Assembly: GCA_029817715.1 (NCBI GenBank)
Contig: JARUPY010000448.1
Coordinates: 1 to 64,000 of the forward strand
DNA length: 64,000 nucleotides
Direction of reading: 5' to 3'
Source: Melastoma dodecandrum
Lineage: Eukaryota; Streptophyta; Magnoliopsida; Myrtales; Melastomataceae
The translations under genes were made by a program, and so were the position numbers. Below, one piece after another: positions 52,346 to 61,248 of this stretch. How positions within the stretch are numbered: the first letter of the stretch is position 1; the number at the start of each line of letters is the position of its first letter. The notes below the pieces were generated by a model. That model saw only the letters and a list, made by a program, of their open reading frames with translations, made no database searches and was not told the origin of the DNA.

Positions 52346-53461
52346 ATGGGCGACGCGTATCGCTTCGGGATCGAGGAGGAATATTTCCTGGCCGATCGCG
52401 CCACCGGCGCCAGCCCGGATGCGGCTGCGGCCGACGCCTTCCATGCCGCCGCGGCGCGCAGCGGCCTGCCGGCCTCGCCGGAGCTGCTGAAGGGGCAGAT
52501 CGAGGTCGCGACCGAGCCGGCGGCCGACCTCGCCGCTGCGGCCCACGCGCTGCGGGGCCTGCGGCGCTCGCTCGCCGGCCTCGCTGGAGCGCACGGCCTC
52601 GCGCTCTTCGCGGCCGGCTCGCACCCGCTCGCCGTCAGCGCGGCGCAGGCGACGACCGAGAAGACCCGCTACCAGGAGCTTGAGGGCGAGTTCGGCGCGC
52701 TGGCGCATCGCATGATGGTCTGCGCGACCCACGTCCACGTCGAGGTGCCCGATCCGACGGCGCGCGTCGGGCTGATGCAGCGCCTCGTTCCGTTCCTGCC
52801 GCTGCTGCTCGCGCTCTCGGTCGGTTCGCCCTTCTGGCAGGGGCAGGACACCAGGCTCGACGGGTTCCGGCTGGCCGCCTTCTCGGAATGGCCGCGCATG
52901 GGGCTGCCGGAGCTCGTCGCCGATGCCGCCGACTTCGACCGACTCGTCGCGCGCCTCGTCTCGGCGGGCATGATCAAGGATGCGAGCTACCTGTGGTGGT
53001 ACATCCGCCCGAGCGCGAAATATCCGACGCTGGAGATGCGCATCTGCGATTCCTGCACCCGCGTCGAGGACGCCGTGGCCCTCGCCACGCTGTATCGATG
53101 CCTCGTCCGCGCCGCCGTCCGCGCGCCGGACGCGATGCCCATGGCCGACGGCGTCGAGCGGGGGGTCACGGCCGAGAACATCTGGCAGGTCCAGCGCCAC
53201 GGCGTCCGCGCGCGCCTCGTCGCGGCGGCCGGCACCACCTCGGTCGGCGAGGCGCTGGAGGCGGCGCTGGCGCTCGTCGCCGAAGATGCGGAGGCGCTCG
53301 GCTGCGCCGCGGCGCTCGCCCCTGCACGCGCCATCGTCCTGGAGGGCGCGGGCGCCGACCTGCAGCGCGCGGCGTTCCGCGCAGCCCAGCGTTCGGGCGC
53401 CGATGAGCGCGGGGCGCTGCGGGCCGTGGTCGAGGCGCTGGCCGAGGCGACCGCGGGCTGA
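52346..53461 (+). CDS. YbdK-type carboxylate-amine ligase (GCS2 family)
   Basis: A 371-residue ATP-grasp-like ligase of the glutamate-cysteine ligase 2 family. FGIEEEYFL is the family start motif. TEKTRYQELEGEF, CATHVHVEV and RPSAKYPTLEMRICDSC are the ATP/metal-binding segments. E. coli YbdK has weak glutamate-cysteine ligase activity; the true substrate is unknown. ATG 52346 follows GGAGGACGC; the longer open frame upstream has no site. Confidence 0.92.
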   Translation: MGDAYRFGIEEEYFLADRATGASPDAAAADAFHAAAARSGLPASPELLKGQIEVATEPAADLAAAAHALRGLRRSLAGLAGAHGLALFAAGSHPLAVSAAQATTEKTRYQELEGEFGALAHRMMVCATHVHVEVPDPTARVGLMQRLVPFLPLLLALSVGSPFWQGQDTRLDGFRLAAFSEWPRMGLPELVADAADFDRLVARLVSAGMIKDASYLWWYIRPSAKYPTLEMRICDSCTRVEDAVALATLYRCLVRAAVRAPDAMPMADGVERGVTAENIWQVQRHGVRARLVAAAGTTSVGEALEAALALVAEDAEALGCAAALAPARAIVLEGAGADLQRAAFRAAQRSGADERGALRAVVEALAEATAG

Positions 53462-53558
53462 ACCGCCGCCGGTGCCGCTTTTAGGTTCGCCGCACCCTCC
53501 GGCTTGACGCCCGTTCGCATCCTCGCCGATAGACGGTGGCCGTTCCCGCACAGGTCCC

Positions 53559-53741
53559 ATGCGAAACCTCCTGCTGATCATCCCCTGCCTCTTGGCGCTC
53601 GCCGTGCCGCTCTACGATCGCGACGCGCCGCGCCTGTTCGGCTTTCCGTTCTTCTACTGGGCGCTGTTCCTGCTGGTGCCGGTGTCGGCGCTGTTCGTCT
53701 ATGCGGCGTTCCGGCTCGATCGCGCGAAGGGCAAGGCGTGA
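53559..53741 (+). CDS. DUF3311 small membrane protein
   Basis: A 60-residue protein with two transmembrane helices (LLLIIPCLLALAVPLY and YWALFLLVPVSALFVYAAF). It fits DUF3311, small proteins encoded just before sodium:solute symporters. Its stop overlaps the symporter GTG start (GTGA, 53738-53741), so the two are coupled. It is a probable accessory subunit of the transporter. Confidence 0.9.
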   Translation: MRNLLLIIPCLLALAVPLYDRDAPRLFGFPFFYWALFLLVPVSALFVYAAFRLDRAKGKA

Positions 53742-55282
53742 CCTCGGAGCTCCAGCCACCCCATCTCGACGTCGTGGCGACTGCCGTCTTCGTCTTCTTC
53801 TTCGCGCTCGTCACGGTGATCGGCTTCCTCGCCGGGCGCTGGCGCCGCGGCGATCTCGCCGACCTGAACGAGTGGGGCCTCGGCGGCCGCCGCTTCGGCG
53901 CCTGGGTGTCGTGGTTCCTGATCGGCGGCGATCTCTACACCGCCTATACCGTCATCGCCGTGCCGGCGCTCGTCTACGCCTCTGGCGCGATGGGCCTCTT
54001 CGCGGTGCCCTACACGATCCTCATCTATCCGCTGCTGTACCTCACCTTCCCGCGGCTGTGGGCAGTGACGCACAAGCACGGCTACATCACCGCGGCGGAC
54101 TACGTCTGCGGGCGCTACGGGTCGCGCTGGCTGGCGCTGGCGGTCGCGCTGACCGGCATCGTCGCCACCATGCCCTACATCGCCCTGCAGCTCGTCGGCA
54201 TGGAGAAGGTGATCCAGGCGCTCGGCTTCTCGAACTTCAACGTCGCGATCACGATCGCCTTCGTGATCCTCGCGCTCTACACCTATTCCTCCGGGCTTCG
54301 CGCGCCGGCGATGATCGCCTTCGTCAAGGACATCATGATCTATGTCTTCGTCGTCGCGGCGGTGGTGATCGTGCCGATCAAGCTCGGCGGCTACGGCGCG
54401 ATCTTCGACAAGGCCGCGGCCGCGCTCGCGATCAAGGCCGCCGCCACCGGCAAGCCGGCCGGCATCCTGCTCAAGGACGCGCAGATCGTGCCGTTCGCGA
54501 CGCTGGCGCTCGGCTCGGCGATGGCGCTGTTCATGTACCCGCACTCGATGACCGGCATCCTGTCCGCGTCGTCGGGCAACGCGATCCGCCGCAACGCCTT
54601 CATGCTGCCGGCCTATTCGCTGGTGCTCGGGCTCATCGCCCTGATGGGCTACATGGCGCTCGCCGCCGGCATCCAGACCAAGGACGCGCAATCGGCGGTG
54701 CCGCTGCTGTTCCACGCGATGTTCCCGTCGTGGTTCGCGGGCTTCGCCTATGCCGGCATCGCCATCGGCGCGCTGGTGCCGGCCGCCGTCATGTCGATCG
54801 GCGCCGCCAACACGTTCACCCGCAACGTCTGGAAGCCGTTCGTCGACCCCACGATCGCGCCGCGGCAGGAGGCGCAGCTCGCCAAGCTGATGAGCCTCGT
54901 GGTCAAGGTTGGCGCGCTGCTCGTCATCCTGGCCATGCCGACGAAGTTCGCGATCGACCTGCAATTGCTCGGTGGCGTCTGGATGGTGCAGATCTTCCCG
55001 ACCGTCATCCTGGGCCTGTTCACCCGCTGGTTCTCGGCGTGGGCGCTGCTCGCCGGCTGGGCCGTCGGCATCGTCGTCGGCACAACGCTGTCGGCCGGTG
55101 CCGCGGCCTGGGTGCCGGTGCACCAGATCTTCGGCGGCATCTCGGCCTACAACGGCGTCACCGCGCTCGTCGCCAACATCGCGGTCGCCGCCGTGATGTC
55201 GGCGCTGCTGCCGAACGACGCGCAGGACGCGACGCGGGCGGAGGATTACGACGATCTCCGCATCGCGGTGCCGGCGGAGTGA
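53738..55282 (+). CDS. Sodium:solute symporter (MctP-like)
   Basis: A 514-residue SSS-family transporter with about 13 helices. NEWGLGGRRFGAWVSWFLIGG, YITAADYVCGRYG, FMYPHSMTGILSASSGNAIR and VPAAVMSIGAANTFTRN are SSS motifs. Pairing with DUF3311 is typical of MctP-like monocarboxylate (lactate, pyruvate) or amino-acid permeases; the substrate is inferred. The start is GTG at 53738, overlapping the DUF3311 stop. Confidence 0.93.
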   Translation: MTSELQPPHLDVVATAVFVFFFALVTVIGFLAGRWRRGDLADLNEWGLGGRRFGAWVSWFLIGGDLYTAYTVIAVPALVYASGAMGLFAVPYTILIYPLLYLTFPRLWAVTHKHGYITAADYVCGRYGSRWLALAVALTGIVATMPYIALQLVGMEKVIQALGFSNFNVAITIAFVILALYTYSSGLRAPAMIAFVKDIMIYVFVVAAVVIVPIKLGGYGAIFDKAAAALAIKAAATGKPAGILLKDAQIVPFATLALGSAMALFMYPHSMTGILSASSGNAIRRNAFMLPAYSLVLGLIALMGYMALAAGIQTKDAQSAVPLLFHAMFPSWFAGFAYAGIAIGALVPAAVMSIGAANTFTRNVWKPFVDPTIAPRQEAQLAKLMSLVVKVGALLVILAMPTKFAIDLQLLGGVWMVQIFPTVILGLFTRWFSAWALLAGWAVGIVVGTTLSAGAAAWVPVHQIFGGISAYNGVTALVANIAVAAVMSALLPNDAQDATRAEDYDDLRIAVPAE

Positions 55283-55317
55283 GGGGAACCTCCGGCCGAT
55301 CTCCGCGCTAGCACGGC

Positions 55318-55590
55318 ATGAGCGATCTCTACATCGTCAAGATCGACCAGCTTCCCGAGGAAAAGATCGCCGCGAGCGACGTGCGCGACGCCGCCCGCAA
55401 GGTCGCGGCGCTCATCGCAGAGCGCCCGGGCCTCCACGCGCTGCCGGACGACGAGCCCGTGCAGATCAAGCGGCCAGATCGCACCCCCTGGGGCCGGAAC
55501 CTGTCGCTCGGCGATTTCCGTCACGGCGACATCGCCGCCGAAGGCGACGAGGCTGAAGGGCCGCAGCGCCCGGCCACACCAAGCGCCTGA
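55318..55590 (+). CDS. Small hypothetical protein
   Basis: A 90-residue soluble protein. The N-terminal half (SDLYIVKIDQLPEEKIAASD, DVRDAARKVAALIAERPG) looks structured; the C-terminus is disordered and acidic. No family is recognised. It begins 35 bp after the symporter stop and may be a tail cistron of that operon. There is no strong ribosome site. Confidence 0.6.
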   Translation: MSDLYIVKIDQLPEEKIAASDVRDAARKVAALIAERPGLHALPDDEPVQIKRPDRTPWGRNLSLGDFRHGDIAAEGDEAEGPQRPATPSA

Positions 55591-55707
55591 CCCGCCGCAC
55601 CCAAAGTTACCGCGACCTTGCGTCATTGCCCCGAATGCGGTCGTTCCGCTGAAGGAGGCGGCAACAGCGCCCGGCTATACTCCGCTGAAATCACAGGAGT
55701 TGTAGCC

Positions 55708-55971
55708 ATGGCCGCCTTCCTCTTTCTGCGAGCCGCCGCAGGCGCAGGAACCCAGCGGCGCGTCGACTTCGCCAACATCGCCTCGCTGTTTGCCGAGATC
55801 GAGGAGCCTGCCGCCTCGCGCGGGGACGGCCGCATCGTCGCCCGGGTGATGGCGCTCCTGCTGATCCTGCTGATTGCGGTCGGCGACATCGTCCTCGTCG
55901 CGCGTCCCGACGCGGCGGCCTACGCGCCGCCGGTCGCCGCGCCGCACGGCAGCGCCGTCACGCAGATCTGA
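55708..55971 (+). CDS. Small membrane protein, unknown
   Basis: An 87-residue protein with one strong transmembrane helix (VMALLLILLIAVGDIVLVA) after a soluble N-terminal segment. ATG 55708 has AGGAG 8 nt upstream, which decides the start over an upstream in-frame ATG at 55618. Its last 14 bp overlap the end of the convergent methyltransferase gene. No family is recognised. Confidence 0.65.
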   Translation: MAAFLFLRAAAGAGTQRRVDFANIASLFAEIEEPAASRGDGRIVARVMALLLILLIAVGDIVLVARPDAAAYAPPVAAPHGSAVTQI

Positions 55972-57253
55972 CGAGCGTCGCGACGAAGAACCCGTCCGTG
56001 CCGGTGCGGCGCGGCGAAAGCCGCAGGCCGATGCCCGCCGGATCGGCGAACGGCGCCAGCGCGCCGAGCCCGGCCGCCTCGGCGACCTCCATCGCGGGGC
56101 GCACTGCGAACCCTGCGTGGCGCTCCAGGAAAGCCGCGATCCGCGCCTCGTTCTCCTCGGCCAGCAGCGAGCAGGTGACGTAGACGAGCCGGCCGCCCGG
56201 CTTCACGTAGTCCGCCGCCTGCGCCAGCACCTCGTCCTGCTCGGCGATCCGCACGTCGAGCGCGCCGGGCCGGATCCGCCATTTGGCGTCGGGATTGCGG
56301 CGCCAGGTCCCGGTGCCGGTGCACGGCGCGTCGACGAGCACGAGGTCGCAGCGCTCGCGCAGGTCCTCGAGCGGCAGCACACCGCGCTTCGGCGCGCGGA
56401 CCTGCACGTTGCGCGCGCCCGATTTTTCCAGCCGCGGGAACAGCCCGGCGAGGCGCTTGCCGTCGGCGTCGGCGGCGTAGACCTGGCCGCGGTTCTCCAT
56501 CAGCGCCGCCATGGCCAGCGTCTTTCCGCCGCCGCCGGCGCAGAGGTCGAGCACCTGCTCCCCCGGCTTCGGCGCCGCGAGCAGGCAAGCGAGCTGCGAG
56601 CCCTCGTCCTGCACCTCGACGAGCCCCTTCGCGAAGGCGGGCTCGCCGGCCAGAGCCGGGCCGCGCCCGTCGGCGCCGAGCGGCAGCCGCAGGCCGGCGG
56701 CAGCCAGTGCGGCCGGTGCGGCATCGAGATGGGCGAGCGCCGACAGCGCCTTGTCGCGCGTCGCCTTCAGCGTGTTGACGCGCAGGTCGAGCGGCGCGCG
56801 CTCGGCCATGGCCTGCATCTCGGCGACCAGCGCGTCGCCGAACACCGCGGCGAGCGGCCCTGCGAGCCACTCGGGGAAATCGCCCTGCACGTGCGCCGGC
56901 GCGTCCGCCAGCGAGCCGGCCTCGAGCGCCTGCCGCTCGGCGTTTTCGAGCACGGCCGGGGCGTGACCCTCGCCGGTGCAGAGCGCCGCGATGGCCTCGG
57001 CGTTCATCCCGCGGGCCACCCTGAGCGCCCCGAGCGCCCGCGCGCGCGGCGTGTCCGCGCCCATGATCCAGGTGGCGGAGGCGCGCCGGCGCAGCGTGTC
57101 GAAGACGAGCGCGGCGACGGCGGCACGGTCCTTCGAACCGGCGAAACGGTGCGACAGGCCCCAGTCCTTGAGCGCGTCCGGCGCCGGTCGATGCCGCGCC
57201 TCGATGTCGGCGAGGATCTCGATCGCCGCCGCGAGCCGGCCGCCCGGCGTCAC
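55958..57253 (-). CDS. RsmB/NOP2-type rRNA (cytosine-C5)-methyltransferase
   Basis: A 431-residue enzyme. An N-terminal NusB-like RNA-binding part is followed by the SAM-dependent domain: VLDLCAGGGGKTLAMAALM (motif I), VLVDAPCTGTGTWRRNPD (motif IV with the release Cys) and YVTCSLLAEENEARI (motif VI with the catalytic Cys). It methylates C5 of a cytosine in 16S rRNA if it is RsmB; the exact site is not certain. GTG 57253 follows AGGAGGGGCT and overlaps the stop of a 30-codon ORF upstream (GTGA). Confidence 0.92.
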   Translation of the reverse strand: MTPGGRLAAAIEILADIEARHRPAPDALKDWGLSHRFAGSKDRAAVAALVFDTLRRRASATWIMGADTPRARALGALRVARGMNAEAIAALCTGEGHAPAVLENAERQALEAGSLADAPAHVQGDFPEWLAGPLAAVFGDALVAEMQAMAERAPLDLRVNTLKATRDKALSALAHLDAAPAALAAAGLRLPLGADGRGPALAGEPAFAKGLVEVQDEGSQLACLLAAPKPGEQVLDLCAGGGGKTLAMAALMENRGQVYAADADGKRLAGLFPRLEKSGARNVQVRAPKRGVLPLEDLRERCDLVLVDAPCTGTGTWRRNPDAKWRIRPGALDVRIAEQDEVLAQAADYVKPGGRLVYVTCSLLAEENEARIAAFLERHAGFAVRPAMEVAEAAGLGALAPFADPAGIGLRLSPRRTGTDGFFVATLVRSA

Positions 57254-57342
57254 AGCCCCTCCTGGTGCGCGACGGCGCGCGAGATCGGCAGGGCGAAGAG
57301 GAGCGCGGCGAGGGCGGGCAGGAAGAAGGGGTCTATGGACAT
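57250..57342 (-). CDS. Possible 30-residue membrane peptide coupled to the methyltransferase
   Basis: A small ORF beginning MSIDPFFLPALAALLF, hydrophobic, then PISRAVAHQEGL. Its TGA overlaps the GTG start of the methyltransferase by 4 nt, and the codons for HQEG form that gene's ribosome site. This is typical of a leader or coupled small protein, but there is no clear ribosome site before its own ATG. It could also be the remnant end of a lost upstream gene (htpX is a frequent neighbour of rsmB in Rhizobiales). Confidence 0.35.
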   Translation of the reverse strand: MSIDPFFLPALAALLFALPISRAVAHQEGL

Positions 57343-57453
57343 CACGGCTTTCGAGGCGAGGCGGAGGCGATAGCACGATCCGCGGGGGCGGCGTCAAAAA
57401 GCGGTCGCGGCGGCGGGAGAACGGATCGTGCCACGACGTGTTAAGCCTCAGAC

Positions 57454-58143
57454 ATGTGCAACCTCTACTCGCTCACGCGATCGCAGGACGCGATGCGCCA
57501 GCTCTTCGCGATCGACGAGGACCTCACCGGCAACCTGCCGCCGCTGCCAGACATCTTCCCCGATCAGATGGCGCCGGTCGTGCGCGTTGCCGAAGGCGCG
57601 CGACGGCTCGAGATGATGCGCTGGGGCATGCCGGGGCCGCCGCAGTTCGGTGGCGCGCCGGTGACCAACATCCGCAATCCGGCGAGCCCGCACTGGCGTC
57701 GGTGGCTCGCGCCGGAGAACCGCGTGCTCGTGCCGCTGACGTCGTTCTGCGAATGGGCCGACACGAAGCCGCGCAAGACGCCGACCTGGTTCGCACTCGC
57801 AGACGATCGGCCGCTCTGCGCCTTCGCCGGCCTGTGGACGACCTGGCACGGCGTGCGCGGGCCGAAGTCGGCGCCGGTCGAGGGCGCGCACGCGCTCTTC
57901 GGCTTCCTCACAACGACCGCCAACGGCGTGGTCGGCCCGGTGCATCCCAAGGCGATGCCGGTGATCCTGACCAGCGACGAGGAATACGATGTCTGGCTGC
58001 GCGCGCCCTGGTCTGAGGCCAAGGCGCTGCAGCGCCCGCTGCCTGACGACCGGCTGCGCATCGTGGCGACCGGCGAGAAAGCCGACGGCGCGCCGGAGCC
58101 CGCGCCGCCGACCGTCCCGGCGCAGCTCGACCTTCTGGGGTAG
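57454..58143 (+). CDS. SRAP-domain protein (YedK/HMCES family)
   Basis: A 229-residue protein. Cys2, right after the initiator Met (MCNLYSLT), is the residue that crosslinks to abasic sites in single-stranded DNA in YedK/HMCES. Supporting motifs are [35 protein letters not shown] (active-site Glu) and [10 protein letters not shown] (active-site His). It protects abasic sites during replication. It is often SOS-linked, but no LexA box was recognised upstream. Confidence 0.95.
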   Translation: MCNLYSLTRSQDAMRQLFAIDEDLTGNLPPLPDIFPDQMAPVVRVAEGARRLEMMRWGMPGPPQFGGAPVTNIRNPASPHWRRWLAPENRVLVPLTSFCEWADTKPRKTPTWFALADDRPLCAFAGLWTTWHGVRGPKSAPVEGAHALFGFLTTTANGVVGPVHPKAMPVILTSDEEYDVWLRAPWSEAKALQRPLPDDRLRIVATGEKADGAPEPAPPTVPAQLDLLG

Positions 58144-58238
58144 GGCGCGGCGCTTGGAGGAGGCGTCGCGCGACCCCATAATAGTCGGCTCGGCGCGGCG
58201 ATGCTCGCGCCATCGACCAGCCTGGAGCTGACCACGAG

Positions 58239-58724
58239 ATGAGCGTCGCCTTCACCCGCGAGGAGGACGTCGAGGCCGCCGCGGCGCATCTGCCGGACCG
58301 GCCGATCTCGCCGCATCCGAACCTCGTCACGCCCGCGGGCCTCGCAGCACTCGACGAGGCGGTGGCGGCGGCGCGCGCGGCCTACCAGGCGGCGCAGGCG
58401 GGCGGCGACATCCGCACCGACCGGGCCGCGATGGCGATCGCCACGCGCGACCTGCGCTACTACGCGGCGCGTCGCGCCAGCGCCCAGGTGGTCGAGATCA
58501 AGCCCGACGTCGACGCGGTGCAGTTCGGCGGCAGCGTGACCTTCGAGCGCGACGACGGCCGGCGCCAGACCTTCCGCATCGTCGGCGAGGACGAGGCGGA
58601 TGCGAAGAAAGGTTCGGTCTCCCACGTCTCGCCGCTCGCCCGCGCGCTTCTCGGCCGCCATGTCGGCGACGTCGCGACGATGGGCGACCAGGAGCTCGAG
58701 GTCATCGCAGTCGCGGCGCGCTGA
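58239..58724 (+). CDS. GreA/GreB-like transcription factor
   Basis: A 161-residue protein. The C-terminal GreA/GreB domain (VQFGGSVTFERDDGRRQTF, IVGEDEADAKKGSVSHVSPL, ARALLGRHVGDVAT) is clear. The N-terminal coiled coil (LAALDEAVAAARAAYQAAQ) seems to lack the Asp-Glu pair of true transcript-cleavage factors. It may bind the RNA polymerase secondary channel and act as a Gre-like or Rnk-like regulator. It is transcribed alone; the glycosyltransferase gene converges with it. Confidence 0.88.
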   Translation: MSVAFTREEDVEAAAAHLPDRPISPHPNLVTPAGLAALDEAVAAARAAYQAAQAGGDIRTDRAAMAIATRDLRYYAARRASAQVVEIKPDVDAVQFGGSVTFERDDGRRQTFRIVGEDEADAKKGSVSHVSPLARALLGRHVGDVATMGDQELEVIAVAAR

Positions 58725-58745
58725 GGGACCGGGCGACGCCGCCGC

Positions 58746-60416
58746 TCAGTCGAGCAGCGGCAGCAGGGCGCGCGCCTGATGCATTTGGCCGAAGGAGCCG
58801 CCTTCCTTCATGCGGAACAGGTGCACTGTGTCGGGCACGACGCGATGCCGTACGGCGTGCCCCAACGTCTCGAGATTGAAGCGCCAATCCTCGATCCCGA
58901 TCTGCCTGTCGTAGTCGTTGAGGCGATAGGGAAAGCGCAGGTGCAGCGCGCGTGGCGCGAGGCAGCTCGGCGTCCACGCGCTCTCGAACAAAAGGTCGCG
59001 CGGCTCGAAGCCGGGCGCATCGTCGGACTGCTGGAGGAAGAGCGCGGTCAGCGCGCTGTCGTTCGGCTCCGCCGTCGTCGAGGCGCGGTCGCAGTCCGAC
59101 GCCCAGAAGGCAAGGTACGCCGCCGGATGCCAGATCGTGCGGGCGGGATCGTCCGACTGCTCCGCGGCGCGGTAGGCGCGCACGAGCCAATCCGTCCCCC
59201 ACAAATCGTCCCCGTCGAGGAACGCGAGGTAGCGGCCGGATGCGGCCTGCGTTCCGGCATTGCGTGCAGCGGCTGCATCGCCGAAGGCGACCTCGCGGAT
59301 GTCGTCAAGGAAAGTGCCGTGCTGGCGGATGATCCGGCGCATCGCATCGTCGCCGTTGTAGAGCACGGCACGCGCCTCGACCTTGATGCCCTCGCGGCGC
59401 GCCGCCTCGACCATCTCGCGCAGGCTCGCCAGCGCCGGGACCGCGAGCTCGCGCTCGTTGTGGAAGGTGATGGTCACGGTGATGTCGATGGTGTCCGCCG
59501 GCGCCGGTGCCGGGGACGCGACCTCGATGGGACGCGCGTCGCGTTCCAGGAGACGTGCGGTCACTTTGCGGGCGGCGTCGCTCCGTTGGTCTTCAAACGA
59601 CAAGCCGAAGACCTTTGCAGCGTCGTCGGTGAGCACCGCTACCCCGGGGCCATCGAGGCCGACGCTGTGCGCGCGCAAGCCTTCGGCCTCGGTCTCTGAC
59701 AACGCGAGAAGAGTCGCATGCGGTGCCGTCTGCCGCAGATGATGGACGCTGGTGAACGGCGCATCCGTCGCGATCTCGAGCGCGACGAAGAGCCGATGCG
59801 CGGTCTTCAGCGCGCGGCCGTACTGCCCGATCATCTCGAGGCCGAGCCGGTCGTTGAGGCTGACGACCACCGGCGACCCGATCGCATCGACGAAGAGGGC
59901 GAGGTTGCGCGCGGCGATGTGGGCCGGCCCGCCGTAGCGATCCCGCCACGAGAGCACTCTCACGTCGGCACCGAATGTGTCGGGGCGACTGGGCGCGCCT
60001 TGTTCGTCCGTGACAATCACCAGGAACGATTTTGCGGCCGCTTGCCGGAGCATCACGAGGAGCGTCGCAAGCCTGTAGGTCGTCGGCGTGTCGAGCCGCG
60101 GCACGATCAGCGCGACCTGGACGGGCGCCTCGACGCCATCGAGCAGGTCGGCCGCGGAGAAGCCCCGCGCGCTTATGAGATCGCGGACATGGCGCTGCAG
60201 CTTCGGCAGGGCGGAAGCGCCGAAGGCGACGACCGACGGATCGTGGCGGGCCTGGTCGAGGATCTGCCGGCACAGGTCGGGAGCGAGCGGTGCGGCGGGC
60301 TTGGCCGGACGTGTGTCCTCCGGAAGATCCCAAAGCAGCCGCCCGTAGTCCTTGAAGCCGATCGTGCCGAGGAATTTCGCGAGCTCGCGCTCGATCGGTC
60401 TGGGCAGCCTTCGCAT
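58746..60416 (-). CDS. Family 2 glycosyltransferase with extra N-terminal domain
   Basis: A 556-residue protein. Residues about 1-310 form an N-terminal region with VQVALIVPRLDTPTTYRLAT that resembles a degenerate sugar-transferase fold. From about 325 a GT2 domain follows: DITVTITFHNERELAVPALA, ARNAGTQAASGRYLAFLDGD with the DxD metal motif, and WTPSCLAPRAL. It probably transfers a sugar to a surface polysaccharide or cell-wall glycan. ATG 60416 was chosen; the start of a longer frame at 60719 lies inside the preceding gene. It is third in a three-gene cluster. Confidence 0.87.
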   Translation of the reverse strand: MRRLPRPIERELAKFLGTIGFKDYGRLLWDLPEDTRPAKPAAPLAPDLCRQILDQARHDPSVVAFGASALPKLQRHVRDLISARGFSAADLLDGVEAPVQVALIVPRLDTPTTYRLATLLVMLRQAAAKSFLVIVTDEQGAPSRPDTFGADVRVLSWRDRYGGPAHIAARNLALFVDAIGSPVVVSLNDRLGLEMIGQYGRALKTAHRLFVALEIATDAPFTSVHHLRQTAPHATLLALSETEAEGLRAHSVGLDGPGVAVLTDDAAKVFGLSFEDQRSDAARKVTARLLERDARPIEVASPAPAPADTIDITVTITFHNERELAVPALASLREMVEAARREGIKVEARAVLYNGDDAMRRIIRQHGTFLDDIREVAFGDAAAARNAGTQAASGRYLAFLDGDDLWGTDWLVRAYRAAEQSDDPARTIWHPAAYLAFWASDCDRASTTAEPNDSALTALFLQQSDDAPGFEPRDLLFESAWTPSCLAPRALHLRFPYRLNDYDRQIGIEDWRFNLETLGHAVRHRVVPDTVHLFRMKEGGSFGQMHQARALLPLLD

Positions 60417-60448
60417 CCGGCGTCGATATCCCCTGCGCGAGCGTAAGA

Positions 60449-61240
60449 CTATCCCGCCGTCCTGCGGCGCAATTCCCGGGCGGCGAGGACGATCGGGTCG
60501 GTCGTGCCCCGCCGCAGCTGGGGCCGCGCCTCGTCCACGAGCGGCAGAAGCCGGTCGCGCGCGTAGACCGGGACCCGTTCCTCGATGGGCTGCGCGGGGT
60601 AGCGCGAGAGGAGCCGGAAGACGACCGCCTCGTCGCTGCCGTCGTCGTTCCGGCCGAGCAGATCGCGGCTTGCGATCTGGTCGAGGTCGAGCAGGCACGC
60701 GGCGAGCGGCGGCAGCCATCCGGCCTGGAGCTGCAGGACACCCGACGACCAGGCGCCGAGATAATGCCGCTTCGCCTCGTAGGTGAAGGAGGGGAACGCG
60801 CGCGTGTCCTTGATGATCGAATCGCCGAAGGCGACCGCGGCCTTGCTCCCGCGCAGGCCTTTCGCCAATAGCTCGAAGGCGCGCGTATAGAGCGTGCCGC
60901 GCATGTCGATGACGCCGGCAAAGCGCTGCGTCGCCTGCGCGAGCGCGAATGTCCGGCGCGCACGCGCGTCGTGCGGGCCGCCGGGCTGCGCGACGAAGGC
61001 CGGCGGACGCGGCAGGTCGCTCCAGTCGAACGTCTCGGCGGCGCGCTCCGCCTCGCGGAGGGCGGCTGCCTCGGCGACGATCGTGACGTGGAGCAGGGGG
61101 TGGGATTGCAGGACGAGCGAGAAGAGAAAGCGGTCGAGCTGCACCGGCGACAGATCCGCCGGCGCCGAGCAGAGAACATCGATCGCGTCAGGGGCCGTCG
61201 CGGCCGGGTCGCCGCGGCGCAGAGGTGTGGGTTCCGACAC
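60449..61240 (-). CDS. Glycosyltransferase-cluster protein, possible degenerate GT2
   Basis: A 263-residue soluble protein. PLLHVTIVAEAAALREAERA and QRFAGVIDMRGTLYTRAFELL suggest a GT-A-like fold without a clear nucleotide-sugar motif. AVAFGDSIIKDTRAFPSFTY and DLLGRNDDGSDEAVVFRLL follow. The start is GTG 61240, with AGAGGCCGGA upstream and an 8-bp gap to the preceding GT2 gene. It was probably made together with the flanking glycosyltransferases. Its function is unknown. Confidence 0.75.
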   Translation of the reverse strand: MSEPTPLRRGDPAATAPDAIDVLCSAPADLSPVQLDRFLFSLVLQSHPLLHVTIVAEAAALREAERAAETFDWSDLPRPPAFVAQPGGPHDARARRTFALAQATQRFAGVIDMRGTLYTRAFELLAKGLRGSKAAVAFGDSIIKDTRAFPSFTYEAKRHYLGAWSSGVLQLQAGWLPPLAACLLDLDQIASRDLLGRNDDGSDEAVVFRLLSRYPAQPIEERVPVYARDRLLPLVDEARPQLRRGTTDPIVLAARELRRRTAG

Positions 61241-61248
61241 TCCGGCCT

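Noticed and set aside
53699..55123. 474-codon frame antisense to the symporter
   Set aside because: Arg/His/Asp-rich shadow of a hydrophobic protein, typical of antisense reading.
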